A program made the position numbers and the translations under genes. The notes beneath the pieces are model-generated. The model was not told where the DNA came from. It did no database searches and saw nothing but the letters and a program-made list of their open reading frames with translations. A DNA stretch of 41,568 nucleotides from Lapillicoccus sp. (lineage in GTDB: Bacteria > Actinomycetota > Actinomycetes > Actinomycetales > Dermatophilaceae): positions 1 through 41,568 of the forward strand of contig NZ_JANXRJ010000294.1 of assembly GCF_025353065.1 (NCBI RefSeq), given 5' to 3'. Shown here piece after piece: positions 15,132 through 23,692 of this stretch; positions within the stretch are counted from its first letter, which is position 1; each line of letters starts with the position of its first letter.

Positions 15132-16489
15132 CACGCGTCAGCCGCGGGGACCTCAGCACGGGCATCGTCTCCCTCCTGGTGCTGGCCGGCCTGCTCGCCG
15201 CCACGCTGCTCATCTACGCCAAGACGTTCACCCCGTCGGTGTCGGTGACGCTGCTCGCGAGCAACGCCGGCAACGCCATGCAGCGGGGTGCCGACGTCAA
15301 GGTGCGGGGGGTGCTCGTGGGCCGGGTCACCTCGGTGACCTCGGTTGGTGACGGCGCCCGCATCTCCCTCTCGCTCGACCCGGCGCAGGCGGAGCAGATC
15401 CCCGCCGACGCGACCGCCCGGCTACTCCCCAAGACGCTGTTCGGCGAGCGGTTCGTCAGCGTCGTCGTCCCGTCCGCGAGCGACGGGTCACCCGCCATCA
15501 GCTCGGGCGCCACCATCCGCCAGGACAGCTCGTTCGAGGGCGTCGAGCTGCAGCGGGTCTTCGACGACCTTCTGCCCGTCCTGCAGACCCTCCAGCCCGA
15601 GAAGCTCGCCTCCACGCTCTCCGAGGTGTCCACTGCCCTCCGTGGCCGGGGCACGCAGATCGGCGCGAGCCTCGACGAGTTCAGCGCCTACCTCACGAAG
15701 TTCGGCCCGGAGGTCCCGAAGCTCGCCGACGACCTCCAGGCCCTCGCGAGCGTCGCCAACACCTACTCCGACTCGCTGCCGGACCTGCTCGGGGCGCTCA
15801 ACGACCTCACGACCTTCGCGCAGACCCAGGTCGACCAGCAGCAGCAGCTCAAGACCCTCTTCTCGACGGTCATCAGCTCGGCCAACACCACCGGCGGCTG
15901 GGTCGGGTCGAACTCCTCGACGATCATCGGGCTGTCGCGCGACAGCCTCCCTGCTCTCGACGTCAGCGCGCAGTACGCCTCCGAGTTCCCCTGCACGTTC
16001 TCGGCCCTGACCGGAATGATCCCGAAGATGGACAAGGCGCTGGGGGTCGGCACCTCGCAGGTCGGGCTCCACGGCACCATGACGATCGTCCCGTCACGCG
16101 GCAAGTACGTCGCCGGCAAGGACGTGGTCGTGCCGACGGCGACCGGCAACCCCGCCTGCCCCTACGTCCCCACGGGTACGCCCGTGACGGCGCCGGACGG
16201 GTCGACCACGGCCTACCAGCCGGCGATCGCCCCGGCTGCGCCGAGCGCCGCGGTCACCACCGCCGCAAAGACGGCCGCGACCACTGCCGGGACAGCCACC
16301 ACCACCGGGGCGGCCCTGTCGTCGCTCGCGGCGGCGCCGGGGCTGGGTATGGCCAACTCGCCCGCGGAGAACGCCTGGATCGCCGAGCTCGTGGCGCCCT
16401 CGTCGGGTGTCTCCCCGAGCCAGTTCCCCGACTTCGGCTCCCTCCTGCTCGGGCCGGCGCTGCGCGGATCGGTGGTGACGGTGCGATGA
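15128..16489 (+). CDS. mceA: Mce family protein A
   Basis: Substrate-binding/channel protein, 453 residues, anchored by one N-terminal helix (GIVSLLVLAGLLAATLLIY, about 11-30). The MCE domain follows (SVTLLASNAGNAMQRGADVKVRGVLVGRV... to VVVPS, about 35-120), then helical and Ser/Thr-rich sequence and an Ala/Thr-rich low-complexity tail (about 360-410). The GTG at 15128 is chosen because the anchor then starts properly; the open frame runs further upstream inside yrbEB as a shadow. It is first of six Mce proteins, the standard MceA-F set that forms a periplasmic lipid tunnel in actinobacteria. Confidence 0.92.
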   Translation: MTRVSRGDLSTGIVSLLVLAGLLAATLLIYAKTFTPSVSVTLLASNAGNAMQRGADVKVRGVLVGRVTSVTSVGDGARISLSLDPAQAEQIPADATARLLPKTLFGERFVSVVVPSASDGSPAISSGATIRQDSSFEGVELQRVFDDLLPVLQTLQPEKLASTLSEVSTALRGRGTQIGASLDEFSAYLTKFGPEVPKLADDLQALASVANTYSDSLPDLLGALNDLTTFAQTQVDQQQQLKTLFSTVISSANTTGGWVGSNSSTIIGLSRDSLPALDVSAQYASEFPCTFSALTGMIPKMDKALGVGTSQVGLHGTMTIVPSRGKYVAGKDVVVPTATGNPACPYVPTGTPVTAPDGSTTAYQPAIAPAAPSAAVTTAAKTAATTAGTATTTGAALSSLAAAPGLGMANSPAENAWIAELVAPSSGVSPSQFPDFGSLLLGPALRGSVVTVR

Positions 16490-17505
16490 GGAGCCTGACC
16501 GGACCGATCATCAAGAGCATCGCGTTCATCGTCGCCACCGTCCTCGCCACGACGGTGCTCGCCGCGACGATCGCCAACGGCTCGAGTGCGTCGGGTGCGA
16601 CGTTCACGGCCCTGTTCACCGATGCGACGAGCCTCAACCCGGGCGACGACGTCCGGATGGCGGGGGTGCGGATCGGGACCGTGGGCTCGATCGAGGTCCA
16701 GGACCGGCGGGTCGCCCGCGTCGAGTTCGTCGTCGACTCCACCATCCACCTCGCCAGCACCGTGTCCGCCGTGCTGCGCTACCGCAACCTCGTCGGACAG
16801 CGCTACCTCGCCCTGGACCAGGGCAGCGGGTCGCCCGACCAGCAGCTGTCGCCGGGCGCGACGATCGGGCTCGACCACACCCAACCCGCCCTCGACATGA
16901 CGATGCTCTTCAACGGCTTCCAGCCGCTCTTCAAAGCCCTCTCACCCGGGGAGGTCAACACCTTGGCCTACGAGATCATCCAGGTCTTCCAGGGCGAGGG
17001 CGGCACCGTCGAGAGCCTGCTCACCCAGACCGCGGCCTTCACCCAGACGCTGGCCTCCAAGGACCAGGTCATCGGTGAGGTCATCACCAACCTCACCCAG
17101 GTCCTCGACACGGTCAACTCCCGTTCGGAGCAGCTGTCCCAGATGCTCATCACGCTGCAGCAGCTGACGTCCGGGCTCGCCTCCGACCGCGCGACCATCG
17201 GCGAGGCGATCCAGAGCATCGGCGGTCTCACCACGAGCGTGGGGGGCCTGTTGCAGAACGGGCGGGCCCCGCTGAAGTCGTCGATCGCCCAGCTCGGCAC
17301 GCTGTCCGGCACCCTCGCCGGGTCCCCCAAGCTCGACCAGTTCCTCACCACCCTCCCGACCAAGCTCAACGCCCTCGGGCGCGCCTCGAGCTATGGCTCC
17401 TGGGTCAACTTCTACCTCTGCTCGGTGACCGGTCGCATCCCCGTCCCCGAGGGCTACTACGGAGGGGTCGGGGTCAACCCGGTCGCGGCGAGGTGCCAAG
17501 GATGA
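16486..17505 (+). CDS. mceB: Mce family protein B
   Basis: A 339-residue Mce protein with an N-terminal anchor helix (SIAFIVATVLATTVLAATI) and the MCE domain (FTALFTDATSLNPGDDVRMAGVRIGTV..., about 38-115). A helical region follows, and the C-terminus has a conserved-looking SWVNFYLCSVTGRIPVPEG. ATG at 16486 overlaps the mceA stop (ATGA). The last 17 bases are tandemly duplicated just after the gene (see 17488-17522). Confidence 0.92.
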   Translation: MRSLTGPIIKSIAFIVATVLATTVLAATIANGSSASGATFTALFTDATSLNPGDDVRMAGVRIGTVGSIEVQDRRVARVEFVVDSTIHLASTVSAVLRYRNLVGQRYLALDQGSGSPDQQLSPGATIGLDHTQPALDMTMLFNGFQPLFKALSPGEVNTLAYEIIQVFQGEGGTVESLLTQTAAFTQTLASKDQVIGEVITNLTQVLDTVNSRSEQLSQMLITLQQLTSGLASDRATIGEAIQSIGGLTTSVGGLLQNGRAPLKSSIAQLGTLSGTLAGSPKLDQFLTTLPTKLNALGRASSYGSWVNFYLCSVTGRIPVPEGYYGGVGVNPVAARCQG

Positions 17506-17522
17506 CGAGGTGCCAGGGATGA
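17488..17522 (+). repeat. 17-bp tandem duplication at the mceB/mceC junction, creating a six-residue mini-ORF
   Basis: GCGAGGTGCCAAGGATG (17488-17504) is followed directly by ACGAGGTGCCAGGGATG (17505-17521), with two mismatches. The first copy carries the mceB stop and an ATGA; the second carries the mceC ATG. Between them ATG 17502 to TGA 17520-17522 encodes MTRCQG, overlapping the mceC ATG. GAGG in each copy is a plausible ribosome binding site. A small duplication thus separated mceB and mceC yet kept stop/start coupling. Confidence 0.7.
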
Positions 17523-18532
17523 AGCCGTTCAGCGAGCGCAACCCCATCGTCATCGCCGTGGTCGGGATCCTCGCCCTCGTGCTCGTCGGCGCAGGGGTCT
17601 TCTGGTCGCGTGACCTGCCGGTCATCGGCGGCGGCACGACCTACCACGCCTACTTCACGGAGGCCGCCGGGCTCAAGACCGGCAACGAGGTCCGGATCGC
17701 CGGGGTGAAGGTCGGCGAGGTCCAGGGGGTCCGGCTCGAGGACGACGTGGTGGCCGTCGACTTCCAGGTCAAGAACGCGTGGATCGGTGACGCGAGCTCG
17801 GCGTCCATCCGGATCCGGACGGCCCTCGGCCAGAAGTACCTCGCGGTCGATCCCGAGGGGACGGCGCCGCTCGATCCCTCGGCGGCGATCCCCGTCTCCC
17901 GCACGACGTCCCCCTTCGACGTCGAGCAGGCGTTCGCCGGCTTCACGACGACGGTCGACCAGATCGACACCGCGCAGCTGGCCAAGAGCTTCGACACCCT
18001 GTCCGCGACCTTCGCCAACACCCCGGACTCCGTCCGCGGGACGTTGCAGGGCTTGTCCGCCCTCTCGAAGACGATCTCGTCCCGGGACGCGGAGCTGGCC
18101 AAGCTCGTCGCCAGCACGAAGCAGATCTCGGCCACCCTCGACGACCGCAGCCCGCAGATCGAGGCCCTCGTCACGGACGGCAACCTCCTGCTCGGCGAGC
18201 TCCAGCGTCGCCGTGACGCGGTCTCCGCGCTGCTGGAGGGCACCCAGACCTTCGCCGTCCAGGTGCAGGGACTCGTGACCGACAACCAGGCGCAGCTGCA
18301 GCCGGCCCTCGACAAGCTCCACGCGGTCACCGTCATCCTCGACCGCAACCAGAAGAACCTGGAGAGCGCCATCAGTCTCGCTGCTCCCTACTACGGCCTG
18401 CTCACCAGCGCCTCCGGCAACGGCCGGTGGCTCGACGCCTACGTCTGCGGCCTCTTCGACGCGACGGGCAGCCCGATCCTCGACGCCAACGCCCAGCGCA
18501 CCTGTGCTCCCAAGTCAGGAGGGGGCTCATGA
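17519..18532 (+). CDS. mceC: Mce family protein C
   Basis: A 337-residue Mce protein. After NPIVIAVVGILALVLVGAGVFW (anchor helix, about 8-29) comes the MCE domain (YHAYFTEAAGLKTGNEVRIAGVKVGEVQGV..., about 40-115), a long helical segment with SKTISSRDAELAKLVASTKQ, and a C-terminus with LDAYVCGLFDATGSP. ATG 17519 is preferred over GTG 17510 because of stop/start overlap and a GAGG upstream. The 3' end overlaps mceD (ATGA). Confidence 0.92.
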   Translation: MKPFSERNPIVIAVVGILALVLVGAGVFWSRDLPVIGGGTTYHAYFTEAAGLKTGNEVRIAGVKVGEVQGVRLEDDVVAVDFQVKNAWIGDASSASIRIRTALGQKYLAVDPEGTAPLDPSAAIPVSRTTSPFDVEQAFAGFTTTVDQIDTAQLAKSFDTLSATFANTPDSVRGTLQGLSALSKTISSRDAELAKLVASTKQISATLDDRSPQIEALVTDGNLLLGELQRRRDAVSALLEGTQTFAVQVQGLVTDNQAQLQPALDKLHAVTVILDRNQKNLESAISLAAPYYGLLTSASGNGRWLDAYVCGLFDATGSPILDANAQRTCAPKSGGGS

Positions 18533-19638
18533 GCCTCCGCTCCAAGCGGCTCGCGACCATGGCCGTCGTCCTCGTGCTCGTCCTCGTGGCCGCCGCGACC
18601 TACCTCCTGACCGGCAGCGGACGCTCCGGCACGCAGGTCAGGGCCATCTTCAACAGCGGAGTAGGGGTGTATGCCGGCTCCGACGTCCGCGTCCTCGGCG
18701 TGCGCGTGGGTCGGATCGACTCGGTGGTGCCCCAGGGGCAGACCGTAGTGGTCGCGATGACCGTCGACCCGGACGTGCGGATCGCCAAGGAGAGCCACGC
18801 CGTGGTCATCGCGCCGAGCGTGGTGAGCGACCGCTACATCCAGCTCACCGGGGCCAAGCGTGGCGCCGAGACCATCGCTCCGGGCACGACGATCGCCCTC
18901 ACCCAGACGGCGACACCCGTCGAGCTCGACCAGCTCTACTCGGCGATCGACAACCTCAGCAGCGCCCTCGGCCCGGCGGGTGCCAACAAGACGGGCTCGT
19001 TGTCCCAGGTGCTCACCGTCGCCTCGAAGAACCTCAAAGGCAACGGCGCCACCTTCAACCAGACCATCAAGGACTTCGGGTCGGCGGCGAAGACCCTCGA
19101 CAACTCCCAGGCCGATCTCTTCAGCACCGTCTCCAACCTCAAGTCCTTCAACGACGTGCTCGCCCGCAACGACGCCGGCGTGACCCAGGTCAACGCCCAG
19201 CTGGCCTCCGTCTCGGGCTATCTCGCGGCCGACCGCCAGGACTTTGCCGCCGCCACCTCGCAGCTCGGCCAGGCGCTGGCTCAGGTGCAGGGCTTCATCC
19301 ACGACAACCGCTCGTCGATCACGGCCGACGTCAACGGGTTGCAGAGCACGGCCCAGACCCTGGCCCGGCAGCAGGCGGCGCTCCAGCAGATCAGTGCGAC
19401 GCTGCCCGTCACCCTGCAGAACTTCCTCGACGCCTACGACCCGACGACCGGGACGCTCAGCTCGCGCGGCAACCTCAACGACATCGGGGTCTGGGCGGGC
19501 GCGTCGGCTGCCGGCGCGGCGGCGACGAAGGGCGCGGCCAGCGCACTTCCCGGGGGCACCGGTGCCCCTTCGAGCGCGGCCGGCAGCTCCGCACCCCCTC
19601 CCTTGTTCCTCCCGAGCGTGACCGGAGCCGTCCCGTGA
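18529..19638 (+). CDS. mceD: Mce family protein D
   Basis: A 369-residue Mce protein. The anchor helix (LATMAVVLVLVLVAAATYLL) is followed by the MCE domain (VRAIFNSGVGVYAGSDVRVLGVRVGRI..., about 35-115), helical sequence (residues 120-290) and a Gly/Ala/Ser/Pro-rich tail. ATG 18529 overlaps the mceC stop. The frame stays open upstream within mceC, but this is a shadow; the signal-anchor begins at 18529. Confidence 0.92.
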   Translation: MSLRSKRLATMAVVLVLVLVAAATYLLTGSGRSGTQVRAIFNSGVGVYAGSDVRVLGVRVGRIDSVVPQGQTVVVAMTVDPDVRIAKESHAVVIAPSVVSDRYIQLTGAKRGAETIAPGTTIALTQTATPVELDQLYSAIDNLSSALGPAGANKTGSLSQVLTVASKNLKGNGATFNQTIKDFGSAAKTLDNSQADLFSTVSNLKSFNDVLARNDAGVTQVNAQLASVSGYLAADRQDFAAATSQLGQALAQVQGFIHDNRSSITADVNGLQSTAQTLARQQAALQQISATLPVTLQNFLDAYDPTTGTLSSRGNLNDIGVWAGASAAGAAATKGAASALPGGTGAPSSAAGSSAPPPLFLPSVTGAVP

Positions 19639-21062
19639 CCCGCCGCCCTGCCCCGCGCGTCGGCCGCGCCACGCATACCGGCCGCCGGATGCTCGTCGCC
19701 CTCCTGCTCCTCGCCGTCACGGCGACCCTCGGCGGGTGCGGCCTGACGGGTGGTCTCTACGACCTGCCCCTGCCCGGTGGGCCGGCCATCGGCAACAACG
19801 GCTACCAGGTCACGGCGGAGTTCAACGATGCGCTGGACCTCGTCCCGCAGTCTTCGGTGAAGGTCAACAACGTCCCGGTGGGCAAGGTCACCCAGATCGC
19901 TCTGCGGTCCGACGGGCGGGCGGCCGTGGTGACGATGCTCCTCAACGGCGACGTGCACCTTCCGGCGAACGCCACGGCCCGCATCCAGCAGACGAGCCTG
20001 CTCGGCGAGAAGTACGTCTCTCTCGACAACCCGACCTCCGCCCCGATCGGGTCCCTGCGGGCGATCGGCAAGATCGGTCTCGAAGGCACCTCCGAGTCGG
20101 TCGACGCGGAGCGGGTCCTCGGCGCGATGTCGTTGCTGCTCAACGGTGGTGGCATCGCCCAGATGCAGGACATCTCCCGGGAGCTCGCCAACGTCTCCCG
20201 TGGTCGCGATGGCGAGATCCGGGCCTTCCTCACCAACGTGTCGGCCTTCGTCACCACCCTCAACTCGCGCAAGACGGCCATCACCGGCGCTCTCGACAGC
20301 CTCAACCGGCTGTCCACCACCCTGCAGGCCAACGAGGGCCAGCTGACCAATGCGCTCGACCGGCTGCCGCCCGGGCTGCAGGTCCTCGTCGAGCAGCGCA
20401 CGCAGCTCGTCGCCATGCTCAAGGCGTTGGACTCGCTCTCGACCGTCACGGTCAGCACCCTCGACCAGAGCTCGGCCGACATGGTCGCCGACCTCCAGCG
20501 CCTCGACCCGATCCTCACCCAGCTGGCGGCCTCGGGCCAGGCCCTGCCCGATGCCCTGCAGATCCTCTTCACCTTCCCCTTCCCCGATTCCGTCCTCGGA
20601 GCGATCAAGGGCGACTACCTCAACGCCTTCCTCGTCACCAACCTCTCGACCCCGGGCACGACGATCCCGGCGGTCAGCTCGATGAGCTGGCCTCAGGGGT
20701 ATGCCGCGGCGCTCAGCGCGCCGGTGGCGGGGACGACCCTCAACCAGATAGGCGCGCCCCCGATGCTGCTGCCCTCCACGTCGTCGGCAGCTCCGGGCAT
20801 CCCGACGCCGACCCTCACGACGAGTACTCCCACCTCGCCGCCCAGCCCGTCGGGCACGCCCACCACACCCGGCGCGGGAACCCCGTCGGGCACGCCGAGC
20901 ACGCCTCCGACGACGCCGACGACACCACCGACGACGCCGACGACGCCGGCAACGACCTCCACCCCGTCGGCCACGGCCACACCGACGCCCACCCCCACAG
21001 CCACACCCACACCGACGACGTCCGGGCCGACCGGCGCGCGACGTGGGGGAGCGGGCAGCTGA
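19635..21062 (+). CDS. mceE: Mce family lipoprotein E
   Basis: The lipoprotein member (LprK-like position) of the Mce set, 475 residues. The signal peptide ends in a lipobox TLGGC with the lipidated Cys at 35; the MCE domain is at about 53-130 (YQVTAEFNDALDLVPQSSVKVNNVPVGKV). The last 90 or so residues are a Thr/Pro/Ser repeat region made of TPTT, TPPTT and TPTPT units, which may be flexible and glycosylated in the wall. The GTG at 19635 overlaps the mceD stop. The long Pro/Thr tail is unusual compared with the classical MceE I know. Confidence 0.92.
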   Translation: MTRRPAPRVGRATHTGRRMLVALLLLAVTATLGGCGLTGGLYDLPLPGGPAIGNNGYQVTAEFNDALDLVPQSSVKVNNVPVGKVTQIALRSDGRAAVVTMLLNGDVHLPANATARIQQTSLLGEKYVSLDNPTSAPIGSLRAIGKIGLEGTSESVDAERVLGAMSLLLNGGGIAQMQDISRELANVSRGRDGEIRAFLTNVSAFVTTLNSRKTAITGALDSLNRLSTTLQANEGQLTNALDRLPPGLQVLVEQRTQLVAMLKALDSLSTVTVSTLDQSSADMVADLQRLDPILTQLAASGQALPDALQILFTFPFPDSVLGAIKGDYLNAFLVTNLSTPGTTIPAVSSMSWPQGYAAALSAPVAGTTLNQIGAPPMLLPSTSSAAPGIPTPTLTTSTPTSPPSPSGTPTTPGAGTPSGTPSTPPTTPTTPPTTPTTPATTSTPSATATPTPTPTATPTPTTSGPTGARRGGAGS

Positions 21063-22264
21063 TGCTCGGACGCAAGGTCATCGTGCAGGTCGCCCTGTTC
21101 CTCGTCGTCGCCCTCGTCGGGACGGCGGTCATCGCGATCCGCTACGTCCAGGTGCCGCGCCTCATCGGGGCCTCCGGCTACACCGTCGTGATGTCGATGC
21201 CGGACACCGGTGGCGCCTACACCGACGCCGAGGTGACTTATCGCGGGGTCTCGGTCGGGCAGGTCGGCGCCATCCGGCTGACCGGTTCCGGGGTCGAAGC
21301 CGATCTCGACATCACCAGCGAGGCCCCGCCCATCCCGGCGGACCTCGTCGCCGTGGTCGCCAACCGCTCGGCGATCGGCGAGCAGTACGTCGACCTGCGG
21401 CCCAAGAGCGACTCCGGGCCGTTCCTCGCGGCCGGGTCGCACGTCGCGGTGGCGGCGAGCGACCTCCCGATCGACATCAACACCCTGCTGCTCCACGTCG
21501 ACGGCTTCGTGCAGTCGGTGCCGCAGGACTCGCTGCGGACCGTCGTCGACGAGCTCGGGAACGCGACGAAGGGTAGCGGCGAGAACATCCAGGTCCTGGT
21601 CGACGCGGGCCGCGCCTTCACCAAGGCGGCGAGCGACAACTTCCCCGCCACCCAGGGGCTGATCAACAACTCGGTCACGGTGCTGGCGACCCAGCAGGGG
21701 TCGTCCGACAACATCAAGTCCTTCAGCAGCAGCCTGCAGCTGGTCGCGAAGCAGCTCCAGAGCTCCGACGGGGACCTGCGCACGCTCATCGCCGCCGCGC
21801 CGGGTGCGGCGACGGAGCTGAACGCCCTCATTACCGAGGTCGGGGTGCCGCTCGGCGTCCTGATGGGCAACCTGCTGACGACGGCACAGGTGTTCAGCGC
21901 GAACTCCGCCGGGCTGCAAGGGGTCTACGTCCGGGTGCCTCAGGCCATCAGCGCCGGCTACAACATCATCGGCCCCGATGGTCTCAAGGTCGGTCTCGTG
22001 ACCACCTTCTTCGACCCGCTCCCCTGCACGAGCGGCTACGGCGGCACGGCGCTGCGTCCGCCGACGGACACCTCGGCCGGCCAGCCGCTCAACCAGCAGG
22101 CCCGCTGCACCGCCCCCGCGAGCTCGGGCACGGACGTGCGCGGCATCGGCCCGGCGCTCGCCGCGTCCACGGCGGCCGGCACCCTCGGCGCCGGCGGCAC
22201 CGGGGCACAGACGATCATCAACCCCGTGAGTAGTCTTGCTGACCTCATGGGTGGACAGGGGTGA
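21062..22264 (+). CDS. mceF: Mce family protein F
   Basis: Last of the six Mce proteins, 400 residues, with an anchor helix (VALFLVVALVGTAVIAIRY, about 10-28) and MCE domain (YTVVMSMPDTGGAYTDAEVTYRGVSVGQV..., about 40-115). The helical segment and a C-terminal Ala/Gly/Thr-rich tail complete it. The ATG shares one base with the mceE stop (TGATG). The following gene starts within its last codons. Confidence 0.92.
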   Translation: MLGRKVIVQVALFLVVALVGTAVIAIRYVQVPRLIGASGYTVVMSMPDTGGAYTDAEVTYRGVSVGQVGAIRLTGSGVEADLDITSEAPPIPADLVAVVANRSAIGEQYVDLRPKSDSGPFLAAGSHVAVAASDLPIDINTLLLHVDGFVQSVPQDSLRTVVDELGNATKGSGENIQVLVDAGRAFTKAASDNFPATQGLINNSVTVLATQQGSSDNIKSFSSSLQLVAKQLQSSDGDLRTLIAAAPGAATELNALITEVGVPLGVLMGNLLTTAQVFSANSAGLQGVYVRVPQAISAGYNIIGPDGLKVGLVTTFFDPLPCTSGYGGTALRPPTDTSAGQPLNQQARCTAPASSGTDVRGIGPALAASTAAGTLGAGGTGAQTIINPVSSLADLMGGQG

Positions 22265-22782
22265 CGTCGATCGGGGCGACGCGGCGGAGCACGACGTATG
22301 CCGCGGTCGTGGCAGTCCTCGGTGTCGTCGTGCTCGCGATCGGGCTCTGGCAGTGGCGCGCTGCGGACGGTGACCAGGGCCTGCACTACGCGGCCATGCG
22401 CGACACCGTCACCCTCGAGGGTCGCCAGGACATCGTCGTGATGAACAGCCTCGACACGACCCAGGTCCAGGCCGGGCTCACCGCCTGGCTGTCCGTGACG
22501 ACCGGCACGCTCCACGACCAGCTGGGCCAGGTCAGTGACGCCGACAAGAAGACGCTCGCCAGCTCCGGGGCCAAGACGACCGGCAAGGTCGTCGATGCCG
22601 TCGTGACCCAGCTCGACGACCGGGCCGGGACCGCCCAGCTGATCGCCTCGGTCGAGCTCAACGTCATCGACAAGGCGGGCAAGGCGACCGTGAAGCGCAA
22701 CCGCTTCAGCGCCAACCTCACCCTCGACGGCGCGCAGTGGAAGCTCTCCCAGCTCCAGCAGGTGGCGGTGAACGCGTCGTGA
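22261..22782 (+). CDS. Mce-associated membrane protein 1
   Basis: A 173-residue protein with an N-terminal anchor (TYAAVVAVLGVVVLAIGLWQW, about 12-32) and an exposed domain of the Mce-associated (Mas) type: about 80 residues of helix, then beta strands ending QWKLSQLQQVAVNAS. Mas proteins accompany mce operons and are thought to stabilise the Mce complex (for example OmamA in mycobacteria, known family). The GTG start overlaps the mceF stop (GTGA). Confidence 0.85.
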   Translation: MTSIGATRRSTTYAAVVAVLGVVVLAIGLWQWRAADGDQGLHYAAMRDTVTLEGRQDIVVMNSLDTTQVQAGLTAWLSVTTGTLHDQLGQVSDADKKTLASSGAKTTGKVVDAVVTQLDDRAGTAQLIASVELNVIDKAGKATVKRNRFSANLTLDGAQWKLSQLQQVAVNAS

Positions 22783-23549
22783 GCACCCCACCCGCCCGCC
22801 CGGCCCGCAAGGGTCCCCGCCGTGCCATGGCGCCGGTGAGTGCGCCCGCCGCTCGCCCGACTCCGACCGTCGAGACCACCCCGGCCGTCCGGCTCGAGAA
22901 GCGACCGTCGGCCCCGCTCGTCGCCGAGCCGCAGGCTCCTGAGCCCCCTGAGGAACTTGGGGAACTCGGGGAACTCGGGGAACTCGGGGAACTCGAGGCA
23001 CCCGATGCCCCGGCCCCCGTCGAACCGAGCGCCCCGCCGCGACAGGGCCTGTCTGCGGCGGCCCTCGCGCTCGTCCTCGTCGCGGTCCTGGCCCTGGGCG
23101 GCGCCGGGGTGGCCTTCGTCAAGGCCCACCAGCTGCGGAGCACCGACTCCGCCCGCAACGCGGCCCTCGTGGACACGAGCGTGACCAACGAGGTCGTCGG
23201 CCAGGTCAGCGTGGCGCTCAACCGGATCTTCAGCTACGACTACACCAACCCGAAGCCGACGCAGGACGCGGCCGCGGCGCTGCTCACGGGCGACGCGGCA
23301 GGCCAGTACAAGACGATCTTCGACGCCCTGCAGTCCAAGGCCAGCGGCCAGCAGCTCACCCTCAAGGCCAAGTCCGTCATCGGCGGGGTGTCCTCCCTGA
23401 CCGGCGACTCGGCCCGCCTGCTCATCTTCCTCGACCAGTCGTCCACGCGGGCCACCGACTCGTCGACCTCGACCGCAGCCGCGCAGCTGTCCGTGCAGGC
23501 CGTCAAGCAGGGCGGGATCTGGAAGATCAGCGAGATGCGCCCACTCTGA
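22779..23549 (+). CDS. Mce-associated membrane protein 2 with ELG repeat
   Basis: A 256-residue Mas-type protein. An 89-residue cytosolic Pro/Ala-rich segment (including ELG tandem repeats at about 59-72) precedes the transmembrane helix (90-114) and an exposed helical/beta domain ending GGIWKISEMRPL, which resembles the end of the preceding Mas protein (QWKLSQLQQV). GTG 22779 overlaps the previous stop (GTGA). It is the last gene of the operon. A long inverted repeat follows. Confidence 0.85.
   Translation: MSTPPARPARKGPRRAMAPVSAPAARPTPTVETTPAVRLEKRPSAPLVAEPQAPEPPEELGELGELGELGELEAPDAPAPVEPSAPPRQGLSAAALALVLVAVLALGGAGVAFVKAHQLRSTDSARNAALVDTSVTNEVVGQVSVALNRIFSYDYTNPKPTQDAAAALLTGDAAGQYKTIFDALQSKASGQQLTLKAKSVIGGVSSLTGDSARLLIFLDQSSTRATDSSTSTAAAQLSVQAVKQGGIWKISEMRPL
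22953..22997 (+). repeat. 9-bp coding tandem repeat, five copies
   Basis: Five head-to-tail units of GAACTCGGG (the first GAACTTGGG, the last GAACTCGAG) encode an ELG repeat in the cytosolic part of the second Mas protein. The unit keeps the frame, so copy number may vary without breaking the gene. Confidence 0.9.
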
Positions 23550-23590
23550 GCTGTTCCGCGTGCGGCTCGCCCGCGTGACACTACCAGCCA

Positions 23591-23674
23591 CCCCTCCACG
23601 TGTCGCGGTGAGATCCGGACCTTCCGGACGCCGGGGTCGGCCGATGCGGCGTGTCGCCGCAACACGTGGAGGGG
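23591..23674. terminator. Long inverted repeat, probable bidirectional terminator
   Basis: CCCCTCCACGTGTCGCGG (23591-23608) pairs with CCGCAACACGTGGAGGGG (23657-23674): an 18-bp stem with one mismatch and a 48-nt loop that holds two TCCGGA palindromes. It sits between the ends of the mce operon (+) and the arsR-like gene (-). The long loop is unlike a simple intrinsic terminator. Confidence 0.55.
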
Positions 23675-23692
23675 GGTCTCGGGGACACGGGG

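Noticed and set aside
18504-21062. 852-residue frame through mceD and mceE
   Set aside because: Only the part from 19635 has a lipobox and MCE domain; the N-terminal part is the mceD shadow.
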